The position numbers were made by a program, and so were the translations under genes. Of a stretch of 64,000 nucleotides of DNA, positions 52,876-59,460 are shown in pieces; position 1 is the first letter of the stretch; every line of letters starts with the position of its first letter. The stretch is from NCBI GenBank assembly GCA_023421675.1, contig JAEZTC010000012.1:49674-113673 (forward strand), given 5' to 3'. A model generated the notes under the pieces. The model searched no databases, was not told the DNA's origin, and saw nothing but the letters and a program-made list of their open reading frames with translations. This stretch comes from Bacillota bacterium (GTDB lineage Bacteria > Bacillota > Clostridia > Acetivibrionales > JANLFN01).

Positions 52876-53208
52876 TCAGTACCCGAACTTAGAAAGAATA
52901 AAAATTAATAATCCTATTAAGGTTAAAACCAGCCAGAATATAGCTATCTTTTTAATTGTACTAATATTCCTATCCAGTCTCTGAAGCATTTTATAGGTTC
53001 TAATGGCTATAAACTCATCTATTTGTTCCTTAGTGAAATCCTCTGGAATAATCCTGCTGTAATTAAAATCATCTAATCTATCGGTACCATCAACAATTGT
53101 ATTTTTTTTATCCTCAATAGCTTGGTATTCTTCCTTAGTTATACGTTCTTTGTCACACATTTCTTCCCTGATAAAATCTTCTTTAATGCAGTTAACAATA
53201 TTGGACAT
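52876..53208 (-). CDS. Tail-anchored small protein, unknown function
   Basis: 110 residues: a charged cytosolic part (DFIREEMCDKERITKEEYQA and onward), then one C-terminal helix (IAIFWLVLTLIGLLIFILSK). GGAGG lies about 9 bases before the ATG. Same strand and spacing as the two lipoproteins but no shared function evident. Confidence 0.6.
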   Translation of the reverse strand: MSNIVNCIKEDFIREEMCDKERITKEEYQAIEDKKNTIVDGTDRLDDFNYSRIIPEDFTKEQIDEFIAIRTYKMLQRLDRNISTIKKIAIFWLVLTLIGLLIFILSKFGY

Positions 53209-53541
53209 GAATAATCCTCCAAATCAATCTCTAGTATCCCATGTATTAACTTGTATTTATATCGAAATCTTTTTAATAAATTCTAATAGAATGGTTATCT
53301 AACCATATTACTGATGGACTTTCACCCAGTGACCACGATACAGTGTTTTATATCTTTTTCTATAATCCCAAAGTATAACCTTTCAAGATTTATAATTGTA
53401 TCCCCACCTAAAGCCCCTTGGTCAATATCAATTGTAACCGTCCTATATATTTTAGATAATCTTACATTTGAAGCTATATATTAGACTCTATATTCTGTAA
53501 TTTTGTTCCTTTTTATTTGATTAACTCCTTCTATTATCAAA
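53209..53541. other. Intergenic region containing a possible gene remnant
   Basis: 333 bases. On the minus strand 53322-53480 is an open frame without a start codon, reading IYRTVTIDIDQGALGGDTII then NLERLYFGIIEKD, protein-like in composition. It may be the remains of a small gene. A seven-base-pair palindrome ATGGTTA/TAACCAT lies near 53291-53306. Confidence 0.3.
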
Positions 53542-54561
53542 CTACAAATACCTTACCAGAGTTGCACCAAGGAAAAATCCTGAGCCAAAGCCAAGTATAA
53601 TACCCAAATCATTATGCTTCTTTTCATACAAACCATCCTCCGATAAGGCGTATAGTTTGTTCAGAGCTATAGGAACACTTGCACACGACACATTTCCATG
53701 GTCTCGGTAGGATTGTCTGGAAGGGAGCATTTGAGTTTCAGTCAGATTAAAAAGTTTTTTAACACCCTCTAAAATCTTTTTACCTCCGGAATGTATAATC
53801 CAATGCTTTATATCAGATATTTCAATATTATTTTCATTTAATAAATCCCTTACAAGCTCATATATATGAGGTGAAATGTTTTCAAGAAGCATATCGTCCA
53901 AATATACAATATCATTTTTCATTGACATACTGTTGCTATAAGAAGTTGCAACCTTAACATCGATGATTTCATGTTTATTCTCACCCAAATAAGAATCTCT
54001 GGTTATAATTGCTGCCGATGCTCCGTCTCCGAATAATGTCAGCCCCATTAATACGCTGTCATTATCAGGATCTATATTTTTATCATATAATTGTGTCTGA
54101 GCTTCACAACAAACAACTAAAACATTTTTTATGCTGTCGTCTAACAGCAGATGTTTTGACAAGTTTATTGCTCCAATAAATGCACCGCACCCTAAACCAA
54201 AAAGCGGATAATTATGTATTCCCTTTTTAAAGCTAAATCTTTCAAACAACCTGCTGCTAAGTCCGGGCAATTGCTCATCATTTGAGTTATAACAGGCAAT
54301 GACACAGTCAATATCCTCTTCGGCAATATTGTTTTTCTCAAGCAGCTTACATATTGCTCCGAAACAAATATCAGCCATACTTTCATTTAATGTTTTCTTA
54401 TCAAAATTATATAGTGAATATTTTTTATTTATATCGCTCTTTTTAAACAGAACTCTTAACTTTCTAGAGTTTTCAAGCCCCAATATTTTCATCATATCCT
54501 CATCATTAAATATTTCCGATCTAGGAAAACATGTTTCAGGTTTTAATAAAAAAGTCCCCAC
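53542..54561 (-). CDS. Type III polyketide-synthase-like (chalcone-synthase fold) enzyme
   Basis: 339 residues of the thiolase superfamily. The catalytic Cys is in FGLGCGAFIGAI, the His in WIIHSGGKKILEGV, and the Asn in RDHGNVSCASVPIAL. The H-x-GG-K-x-I-L and GN-S-x-A forms favour a type III PKS over FabH, although the N-terminus (FKKSDINKKYSLYNF) is shared by both. It would condense acyl-CoA with malonyl-CoA, for example to alkyl-pyrone or resorcinol products. GTG start with AAAGGTGGG upstream. No tailoring enzymes or ACP are adjacent, so product and role are open. Confidence 0.75.
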   Translation of the reverse strand: MGTFLLKPETCFPRSEIFNDEDMMKILGLENSRKLRVLFKKSDINKKYSLYNFDKKTLNESMADICFGAICKLLEKNNIAEEDIDCVIACYNSNDEQLPGLSSRLFERFSFKKGIHNYPLFGLGCGAFIGAINLSKHLLLDDSIKNVLVVCCEAQTQLYDKNIDPDNDSVLMGLTLFGDGASAAIITRDSYLGENKHEIIDVKVATSYSNSMSMKNDIVYLDDMLLENISPHIYELVRDLLNENNIEISDIKHWIIHSGGKKILEGVKKLFNLTETQMLPSRQSYRDHGNVSCASVPIALNKLYALSEDGLYEKKHNDLGIILGFGSGFFLGATLVRYL

Positions 54562-54608
54562 CTTTTAACCCACCTTTCATAAATGTAATATAAAATGCAC
54601 ATCACAAA

Positions 54609-54646
54609 AACCAAAAATCAGTATACATATTGTACTCTTTTTGGTT
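54609..54646. promoter_or_regulatory. Palindrome upstream of the PKS-like gene
   Basis: AACCAAAAA / TTTTTGGTT nine-base-pair inverted repeat with a 20-base centre, 48-85 bases before the gene. A possible operator. A weak promoter (TTGGTT, 16 bases, TATATT on the minus strand) overlaps it. Confidence 0.35.
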
Positions 54647-54752
54647 ATTTATGGCAACATTTATATTCATTTTAGTCATAAAAAAGAGGGCCGTTCGCCC
54701 CACTTTGTTTTAATAAATTAGCCATTTCCCATATTATCAAAAAACACAACAA

Positions 54753-54783
54753 AAAAGCCTTAAGATATAATCTTAAGGCTTTT
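54753..54783 (-). terminator. Terminator of tRNA-Gln
   Basis: AAAAGCCTTAAGAT / ATCTTAAGGCTTTT stem, three-base loop, directly after the tRNA CCA. Confidence 0.9.
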
Positions 54784-54856
54784 GGCTGCCGGAGAAGGAT
54801 TTGAACCCTCACAGAATGATCCAGAGTCATTAGTGCTACCATTACACTATCCGGCA
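54783..54856 (-). tRNA. tRNA-Gln (anticodon CUG)
   Basis: 74 bases with encoded CCA. Acceptor TGCCGGA pairs with TCCGGCA, discriminator G. D-arm AGTGTAATGGTAGCACT. Anticodon stem AATGA/TCATT around CTCTGGA gives anticodon CTG. T-arm AGGGTTCAAATCCTT. A strong promoter lies at 54875-54903. Confidence 0.95.
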
Positions 54857-54874
54857 ACGTTTGCGACAAAAAGT

Positions 54875-54903
54875 ATTATAGCATGGTTCAAAATTCATTG
54901 CAA
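54875..54903 (-). promoter_or_regulatory. Predicted promoter of tRNA-Gln
   Basis: Minus-strand TTGCAA (54898-54903), 17-base spacer, TATAAT (54875-54880) with a TGC extended -10. Confidence 0.75.
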
Positions 54904-54968
54904 GAGGTTTTCACAGAAAATCACAAGGTTTTGCTTAATCAATTACTGGTATTTTAGCAATACCCCGC

Positions 54969-55015
54969 TTGACACTTTTTAATATTGTATTATATACTGT
55001 TAGTAAACTAACAGT
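54969..55015 (+). promoter_or_regulatory. TetR-regulated promoter and operator
   Basis: TTGACA (54969-54974), 16-base spacer, TATATA (54991-54996), immediately followed by the 20-base palindrome ACTGTTAGTAAACTAACAGT (54996-55015). A perfect 9-base half-site pair around AA overlapping the start region is what a TetR autorepressor site looks like. Confidence 0.7.
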
Positions 55016-55053
55016 TTATTTTAATACATTTTAAGTTTACAGGAGTTCACCAT

Positions 55054-55692
55054 ATGGGAATAAATGAACGTAATCAGAAAATGCTTGATATTAAAAAGGA
55101 TGAAATAATCGACGGAATGGAGAAGGCTCTTAAGTCAAAAAGTTATGACAGTCTCACTATAGAGGATGTTGCAAGGGAAGCCGAATACAGCAAAAAAACA
55201 ATATACTCCTATTTTAAAAGCAAAGACCAGATATATCTGGAACTTTTAGTAAAGAAGTTCGAGGTAATGAACCAAATATTTGAAAATGCCCTAAAAAATT
55301 CAGGTGTTAGCGGAATTGATAAGTTGAAAGTAATAGGAGATGCGTATTATGACTTTTCAAAGGATTACCCGGAATACGTACAGTCCATTATAAACTATGA
55401 TACTAACCTCAGTCTGTTGGATCCCAATATAAGTGAAACCTTGAAGAAATTCAACAGCGTAACTGAGAAATCCTTATTGATTCTAGTAAAAACAATAGAG
55501 GAATGTATTAATGAAGGTGCTATTAAAAAAGGGATTGACCCTGTGAGCACAGCAATTATGTTATGGTCATCCTTAAACGGACTTATCATGCTTGAAATAA
55601 AAAAAGGAAACTACATATATAAAGAATATGGCAGGAAAATGAAGGATCTTTATGATTACAGCTATGATCTGTTTTTGAAAGCCCTTATATAA
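55054..55692 (+). CDS. TetR-family transcriptional regulator
   Basis: 212 residues. The N-terminal TetR HTH (SLTIEDVAREAEYSKKTIYS then YFKSKDQIYLELL) is clear. The C-terminal ligand-binding helical domain (residues ~65-205) has no recognised ligand. AGGAG lies upstream of the ATG. It is the first gene of an operon with ApbE, a membrane protein and an FMN-binding protein, and probably represses itself and these genes through the palindrome at 54996-55015. Confidence 0.9.
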   Translation: MGINERNQKMLDIKKDEIIDGMEKALKSKSYDSLTIEDVAREAEYSKKTIYSYFKSKDQIYLELLVKKFEVMNQIFENALKNSGVSGIDKLKVIGDAYYDFSKDYPEYVQSIINYDTNLSLLDPNISETLKKFNSVTEKSLLILVKTIEECINEGAIKKGIDPVSTAIMLWSSLNGLIMLEIKKGNYIYKEYGRKMKDLYDYSYDLFLKALI

Positions 55693-55717
55693 AATAACAC
55701 TTCAGAAGGTTTAAAGT

Positions 55718-56686
55718 ATGAAAAACTCTTATTACGAAAATATAAGCTTTGGTATGGGTACGGTTATTGAGCAGAAGATTTCAGCTAAAGACAAAGAAAT
55801 AAGTGAAAAAATCTTTAATAGGGCACTGGAGCATATAAAATATCTGGAAGGCTTAATGAGTTATTTTATTCCAGACAGTATTGTAAGCCGCTTGAATTCA
55901 TCCGAAGCAGAAACAGTAAAGCTTGATGCTGATGTATATAAGGTTCTTAAAGCAGCCTGCAGATACTACGAAAAAAGCCATGGTACATTCGATATAACCA
56001 TAGCTCCTCTGTCTTCGCTGTGGAGAAACGCCATCAATAATAAAACCATTCCATCCGAATCAACAGTCTGCAATCTAAATTACAAGGTATTAGGTGAAGG
56101 CTTAAAACTGGACGACTTTAATATGGCAGCATCCCTAAAACAGGGTCAATCAATTGATCTTGGGGGTATTGGAAAAGGATATACCGCAGATGAGCTTGTT
56201 AAGCTTTATATAGAACTTGGAGTAAACTCAGCTTTTATAAATCTTGGGGGTAATGTTAAAACACTTGGAACAAAATTAAATGGTGAACCTTGGGTAATAG
56301 GGCTACAGGACCCAAGGAGCAAACGCGGTGACTATTTTGCAGCCATTGAATGCTGCGATATGTCAATAGTTACATCTGGAGACTATGAGAAATATTTTAT
56401 TGAAGGAAGCAAAAGGTATCATCATATAATCGATCCAACAACAGGCTATCCTTCAGACTCAGGCATTATAAGCGCTACTATTGTTTCTGGTTCATCAATG
56501 GAAGCTGATGCACTTTCCACAGCGGTTTTTGTTTCAGGCCTTGATTTCGGCATGGAACTTATATATAAAACAAATGTGAATGGAGTAATTATTACAAAAG
56601 ATAAAAAAGTTTATATCTCCAAGGGGTTAGCTTCAGCGTTCCATATTCAAAGCAATAGCAAACCATACAGATACTATTATTTTTAA
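55718..56686 (+). CDS. apbE: FAD:protein FMN transferase
   Basis: 322 residues. Covalently attaches FMN from FAD to Thr/Ser of target proteins. Motifs are YEKSHGTFDITIAPLSSLWR (flavin site), QSIDLGGIGKGYTADEL, and the metal/catalytic YHHIIDPTTGYPSDSG and MEADALSTAVFV. Unlike most ApbE proteins, no signal peptide or lipobox is visible at the N-terminus (MKNSYYENISFGMGTVIEQK). So it may act in the cytosol, or be exported another way. The probable substrate is the FMN-binding protein encoded two genes downstream. 25 bases after the TetR gene. Confidence 0.92.
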   Translation: MKNSYYENISFGMGTVIEQKISAKDKEISEKIFNRALEHIKYLEGLMSYFIPDSIVSRLNSSEAETVKLDADVYKVLKAACRYYEKSHGTFDITIAPLSSLWRNAINNKTIPSESTVCNLNYKVLGEGLKLDDFNMAASLKQGQSIDLGGIGKGYTADELVKLYIELGVNSAFINLGGNVKTLGTKLNGEPWVIGLQDPRSKRGDYFAAIECCDMSIVTSGDYEKYFIEGSKRYHHIIDPTTGYPSDSGIISATIVSGSSMEADALSTAVFVSGLDFGMELIYKTNVNGVIITKDKKVYISKGLASAFHIQSNSKPYRYYYF

Positions 56687-56701
56687 AGATGGTGGCTCAA
56701 A

Positions 56702-57064
56702 ATGTTTATTACAGTCATAACAGGAATTATCGGCGCAGATCTGATCATTTTCTCATTACTGTACCCTTTGTTTAAAAGGCAAAAACGCTTTGTTAGCCTA
56801 AAAAAGCTTAAATTCCACTGCATATCGGGATGTTTATCTATAGTTACTATCCTGGTACATATTCATTTTAGCTTTAACTTTACTTTATCCTCGGGCAATT
56901 TAAGCTTGGTTGTACTTATAACTGCAATAATTTCAGGAGTCATAAAAAAATACATTATACGCAGCAAAATTGCTTATACAGTGCATTTAATCCTTATAAC
57001 AGCACTTACTTTATTGATTATATATCATTTTTTTGTTAATGCTATAAATTTATTATTTTTGTAA
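56702..57064 (+). CDS. Four-helix membrane protein with two H-x13-H motifs (cytochrome b-like)
   Basis: 120 residues, four predicted helices (about 2-22, 38-58, 64-82, 92-118). His39 and His53 lie in one helix and His95 and His109 in another, each pair exactly 14 apart. That spacing is typical of bis-heme b-type cytochromes where each helix donates one ligand to each of two hemes. The position between ApbE and an FMN-binding protein supports a transmembrane electron conduit to flavin. No family was recognised, and heme binding is inferred. It starts 15 bases after apbE. Confidence 0.7.
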   Translation: MFITVITGIIGADLIIFSLLYPLFKRQKRFVSLKKLKFHCISGCLSIVTILVHIHFSFNFTLSSGNLSLVVLITAIISGVIKKYIIRSKIAYTVHLILITALTLLIIYHFFVNAINLLFL

Positions 57065-57080
57065 AGTGAGGTAAAAGAAA

Positions 57081-57521
57081 ATGTCTGAAATCAAAGAAAA
57101 CAGAATTGTAAAGAAAGGAAAGAAAATAAGAATGATTATATCAGCGATATCTATTGTAGTTATTATCGGGATTGTATTTGGAACAAGGTATTTCCTGCAG
57201 CTGCGCGATTATAAGAAACGTATTGCTGATATATCTATAACCGATGCTGATTTGGGCAAAATACCCGATGGCTCATACAAAGGTTCATACGATGCAATCA
57301 TGGTTGCGGCAACAGTAGATGTGGATGTCCAGGATCACAAAATTACAAATATCACACTTGTAAATCACAAAAATGATAGAGGGAAGAAAGCCGAAAGAAT
57401 AATAACAGATATCCAAAATGCCCAATCACTCAAGGTTGACACCGTTTCAGGCGCAACAAACAGCAGCAAGGTAATTTTAAAAGCAGTACAAAATGCACTC
57501 GACTCATCACAAAAAAATTAA
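57081..57521 (+). CDS. Membrane-anchored FMN-binding domain protein
   Basis: 146 residues. One N-terminal helix (MIISAISIVVIIGIVFGTRY) anchors an extracytosolic FMN-binding domain like that of RnfG/NqrC. IPDGSYKGSYDAIMVAATVD opens the domain, and KVDTVSGATNSSKVILKAVQ holds the flavinylation motif with acceptor Thr126. It is very likely the covalent FMN acceptor for the ApbE encoded upstream, receiving electrons via the membrane protein between them. The final acceptor is unknown. GTGAGG lies upstream of the ATG. Confidence 0.88.
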   Translation: MSEIKENRIVKKGKKIRMIISAISIVVIIGIVFGTRYFLQLRDYKKRIADISITDADLGKIPDGSYKGSYDAIMVAATVDVDVQDHKITNITLVNHKNDRGKKAERIITDIQNAQSLKVDTVSGATNSSKVILKAVQNALDSSQKN

Positions 57522-57522
57522 A

Positions 57523-57553
57523 ATAAAGCAGGATAGCCTGCTTTATTTTTTTA
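57523..57553 (+). terminator. Terminator of the flavinylation operon
   Basis: ATAAAGCAGG / CCTGCTTTAT ten-base-pair stem with ATAG loop, then seven T. Confidence 0.9.
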
Positions 57554-57559
57554 TAGATA

Positions 57560-57626
57560 TTGAATTCTATATAATGGAGGTATAAAATATAATTAGTTAT
57601 TTAGATAATTGTCTAAATATCTAATT
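57560..57626 (+). promoter_or_regulatory. Promoter and nested operator of the Sdp-like operon
   Basis: TTGAAT (57560-57565), 17-base spacer, TAAAAT (57583-57588). The palindrome ATTTAGA-TAATTG-TCTAAAT (57599-57618) follows, framed by AATTAG...CTAATT (57591-57626). Position and symmetry fit autorepression by the ArsR/SdpR-type gene product. Confidence 0.55.
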
Positions 57627-57649
57627 GTGAATCAAGGTGGTGCCATTAT

Positions 57650-57928
57650 TTGAATGATGTGTTCAGCGCTTTATCAGACCCTACAAGAAGAAAGATATTA
57701 AAGCTGCTCAAGGGTGGAGACTTGAATGCAGGCGAAATAGCAGACAATTTTAATATGACAAAGCCTTCAATAAGTCACCATTTAAATATCCTGAAGCACG
57801 CAGGTCTTGTAATAAGTGAAAAACAAGGTCAGAATGTTTTATATTCATTAAACACAACAGTGTTTCAGGGAATTTTGGAATGGTTTTATGATTTTAAGGA
57901 AAGGGATGTTCAAGATGAAAAAAAATGA
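57650..57928 (+). CDS. sdpR: ArsR/SdpR-family autorepressor
   Basis: 92 residues, TTG start with AAGGTGGTG upstream. The winged helix has FSALSDPTRRKILKLLKGGD, then AGEIADNFNMTKPSISHHLN, ILKHAGLVISEKQGQNVLYS. There is no metal-binding Cys motif, as in SdpR rather than arsenic sensors. It is followed with overlap by an SdpI-type membrane gene, the same order as the B. subtilis sdpRI immunity operon. Confidence 0.85.
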   Translation: MNDVFSALSDPTRRKILKLLKGGDLNAGEIADNFNMTKPSISHHLNILKHAGLVISEKQGQNVLYSLNTTVFQGILEWFYDFKERDVQDEKK

Positions 57929-58550
57929 AATTTCTTTAGTTCTTTCAATATTATCTTTTTTGGGGAGCCTTGTTGCATACCCGTTTATTCCGAATAAAAT
58001 TCCCCATTTCAATATGGCTAATGAAATTGACAGTTACAGCGGGAAATGGTCGGTATTTATTCTTGCCTTACTCCCTCTGGGAATGTTTTTTCTTATGCAG
58101 CTGATTTCAAAAATAGACAAGAGAAATGAAAAGAATTCAAAAACTTATGAAATAACAACATTGATTATTGTTCTCGTGCTTATAGTTATGAACTGGGTTT
58201 TAATACTTGTTTATATGGGAATAAACATAGATTTATATAAAATCCTGGATTTCATGTTTGCTGTTATGTTTTTCGTAATAGGTAATTACATGCCTAGAGT
58301 AAAAATGAATTCTGTTTTCGGAATAAGGACATCATGGACTTTATCAAATGAAAAGGTTTGGATTAAGACGCACAGATTCGGAGGCTTTGCATTAATTGCA
58401 GCAGGTATAGCATCTTTAGGATGTATATTCATAAATGGAGTTTGGAGTATAATTACAGCTTCTATTATCCTGAGTTTTATAACAATAATTATATGTATTT
58501 ATTCCTATATCGAATTTGAAAAAGCAAAAAAAGTGGGGTGTAAAAAATGA
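57915..58550 (+). CDS. sdpI: SdpI-family membrane protein (immunity/signal protein)
   Basis: 211 residues, six predicted helices. The SdpI signature NSVFGIRTSWTLSNEKVWIK followed by THRFGGFALIAAG is intact, and the DUF1648-like N-terminal segment (PFIPNKIPHFNMANEIDSYS) precedes it. In B. subtilis SdpI gives immunity to the SdpC toxin and sequesters SdpR. No SdpC-like toxin gene is in this window. The ATG at 57915 overlaps the repressor gene by 14 bases; ATG 57906 is an alternative. Confidence 0.88.
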   Translation: MKKNEISLVLSILSFLGSLVAYPFIPNKIPHFNMANEIDSYSGKWSVFILALLPLGMFFLMQLISKIDKRNEKNSKTYEITTLIIVLVLIVMNWVLILVYMGINIDLYKILDFMFAVMFFVIGNYMPRVKMNSVFGIRTSWTLSNEKVWIKTHRFGGFALIAAGIASLGCIFINGVWSIITASIILSFITIIICIYSYIEFEKAKKVGCKK

Positions 58551-58978
58551 GTAAATGCGCAAATTGCGGCAAAGAAGATGCTGCAATAGAATTTGAAGCT
58601 TATACTTGGCACGGTGGAAGCAAGAAAAATGTTAAATTCATCTGTTGCTCAGAAGAGTGTAAAAGGGAAGCTGAGCAATTTATAACCTATGTTAATAAAA
58701 ATGTACGCAAATTCATTACATTAATAATAATAGGCACTCTATCTTTTATACCTTTTATAATACTATACAGTATTTATAAAAATGATATATTCGGGGTTTT
58801 TAGTGCGGTAGCCCCACTAGCAATTATAGGCCTTGCCATTTATAAGTATCCTTTTTCAACACCACAGACAAATTCAGTGCTGGGACTTAAAAAGGCCTCC
58901 AGAACGGTAAAAGTGATTGGCCTGTCACTTATAGCTGCAGGAATAATTATTCTTTCAATCTACCTTATTCTTAGTTAA
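58547..58978 (+). CDS. Treble-clef zinc-finger membrane protein, third gene of the Sdp-like operon
   Basis: 143 residues. CANCGKED...CCSEECKREAEQF is a CxxC...CxxxxC-type zinc finger (residues 4-45). It is followed by helices at about 57-75, 82-98 and 121-140. The segment NSVLGLKKASRTVKVIGLSL then IAAG matches the spacing of the SdpI motif NSVFGIRTSW...LIAAG in the gene before it. The start overlaps the SdpI stop (ATGA). It may be a degenerate SdpI relative fused to a zinc finger. No described counterpart comes to mind. Confidence 0.7.
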   Translation: MSKCANCGKEDAAIEFEAYTWHGGSKKNVKFICCSEECKREAEQFITYVNKNVRKFITLIIIGTLSFIPFIILYSIYKNDIFGVFSAVAPLAIIGLAIYKYPFSTPQTNSVLGLKKASRTVKVIGLSLIAAGIIILSIYLILS

Positions 58979-58988
58979 AAATACTTAA

Positions 58989-59017
58989 AATCACCTTCTT
59001 AAAGGTGGTTTTTTTAT
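58989..59017 (+). terminator. Terminator of the Sdp-like operon
   Basis: AATCACCTT / AAGGTGGTT stem (one G-U pair), four-base loop, then seven T. Confidence 0.85.
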
Positions 59018-59034
59018 TTTCAAATCAATAAATA

Positions 59035-59205
59035 TCAATCTTTATTCAATTTTACACCAATATAGCAATCAGCTATCAATTCATCCAACTCTTTACTTAG
59101 ATTTAGTGCTTCGTTGGTTTTTAAACGACTTTCATCCTTTAAAAGTTCATCAAGTTGTTGCCTAAGTCCTTCAAGTTTCTCAATTTTTTTCTTCTCTAAC
59201 CTCAT
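59035..59205 (-). CDS. Spo0E-like aspartyl-phosphate phosphatase
   Basis: 56 residues from MRLEKKKIEKLEGLRQQLDE (ATG after GGGAG). The Spo0E motif SKELDELIADCY (S-x2-L-D-x-L-I) is intact. Such two-helix peptides dephosphorylate Spo0A and delay sporulation; this supports a spore-forming host. The upstream ORF extension to 59244 is not needed. Confidence 0.8.
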   Translation of the reverse strand: MRLEKKKIEKLEGLRQQLDELLKDESRLKTNEALNLSKELDELIADCYIGVKLNKD

Positions 59206-59246
59206 AATAACTCCCAAGTAAAGTGCGCTTTCGCTTATACGCAAAA

Positions 59247-59286
59247 CAACAAAGCCTTATGTTTAAATTATATTAAGGCTTTGTTG
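59247..59286 (-). terminator. Hairpin downstream of xylA, probable terminator
   Basis: CAACAAAGCCTTA / TAAGGCTTTGTTG thirteen-base-pair stem, 14-base loop, four T on the minus strand. It lies 175 bases beyond xylA and just before the Spo0E-like gene. Confidence 0.55.
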
Positions 59287-59330
59287 CGCTTATCATACAT
59301 TAAAACCGGTAATTGGATTTACTGGCTGGT

Positions 59331-59415
59331 ATACTATAGATGTATGCTTTTTAACTTCCAATACAAGCTAACAGATAAGTCAACTTCGCAAACCAAAAAT
59401 AATAATCTATAGTAT
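59331..59415. repeat. 85-base segment with 11-base inverted ends
   Basis: ATACTATAGAT (59331-59341) and ATCTATAGTAT (59405-59415) are perfect inverted copies flanking 63 bases with no gene. Either a small palindromic element or a long-loop RNA stem downstream of xylA. Confidence 0.35.
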
Positions 59416-59460
59416 ATATAAAGTCACAAAAAATATCAATAGATTTAATTGACTTGTAAT

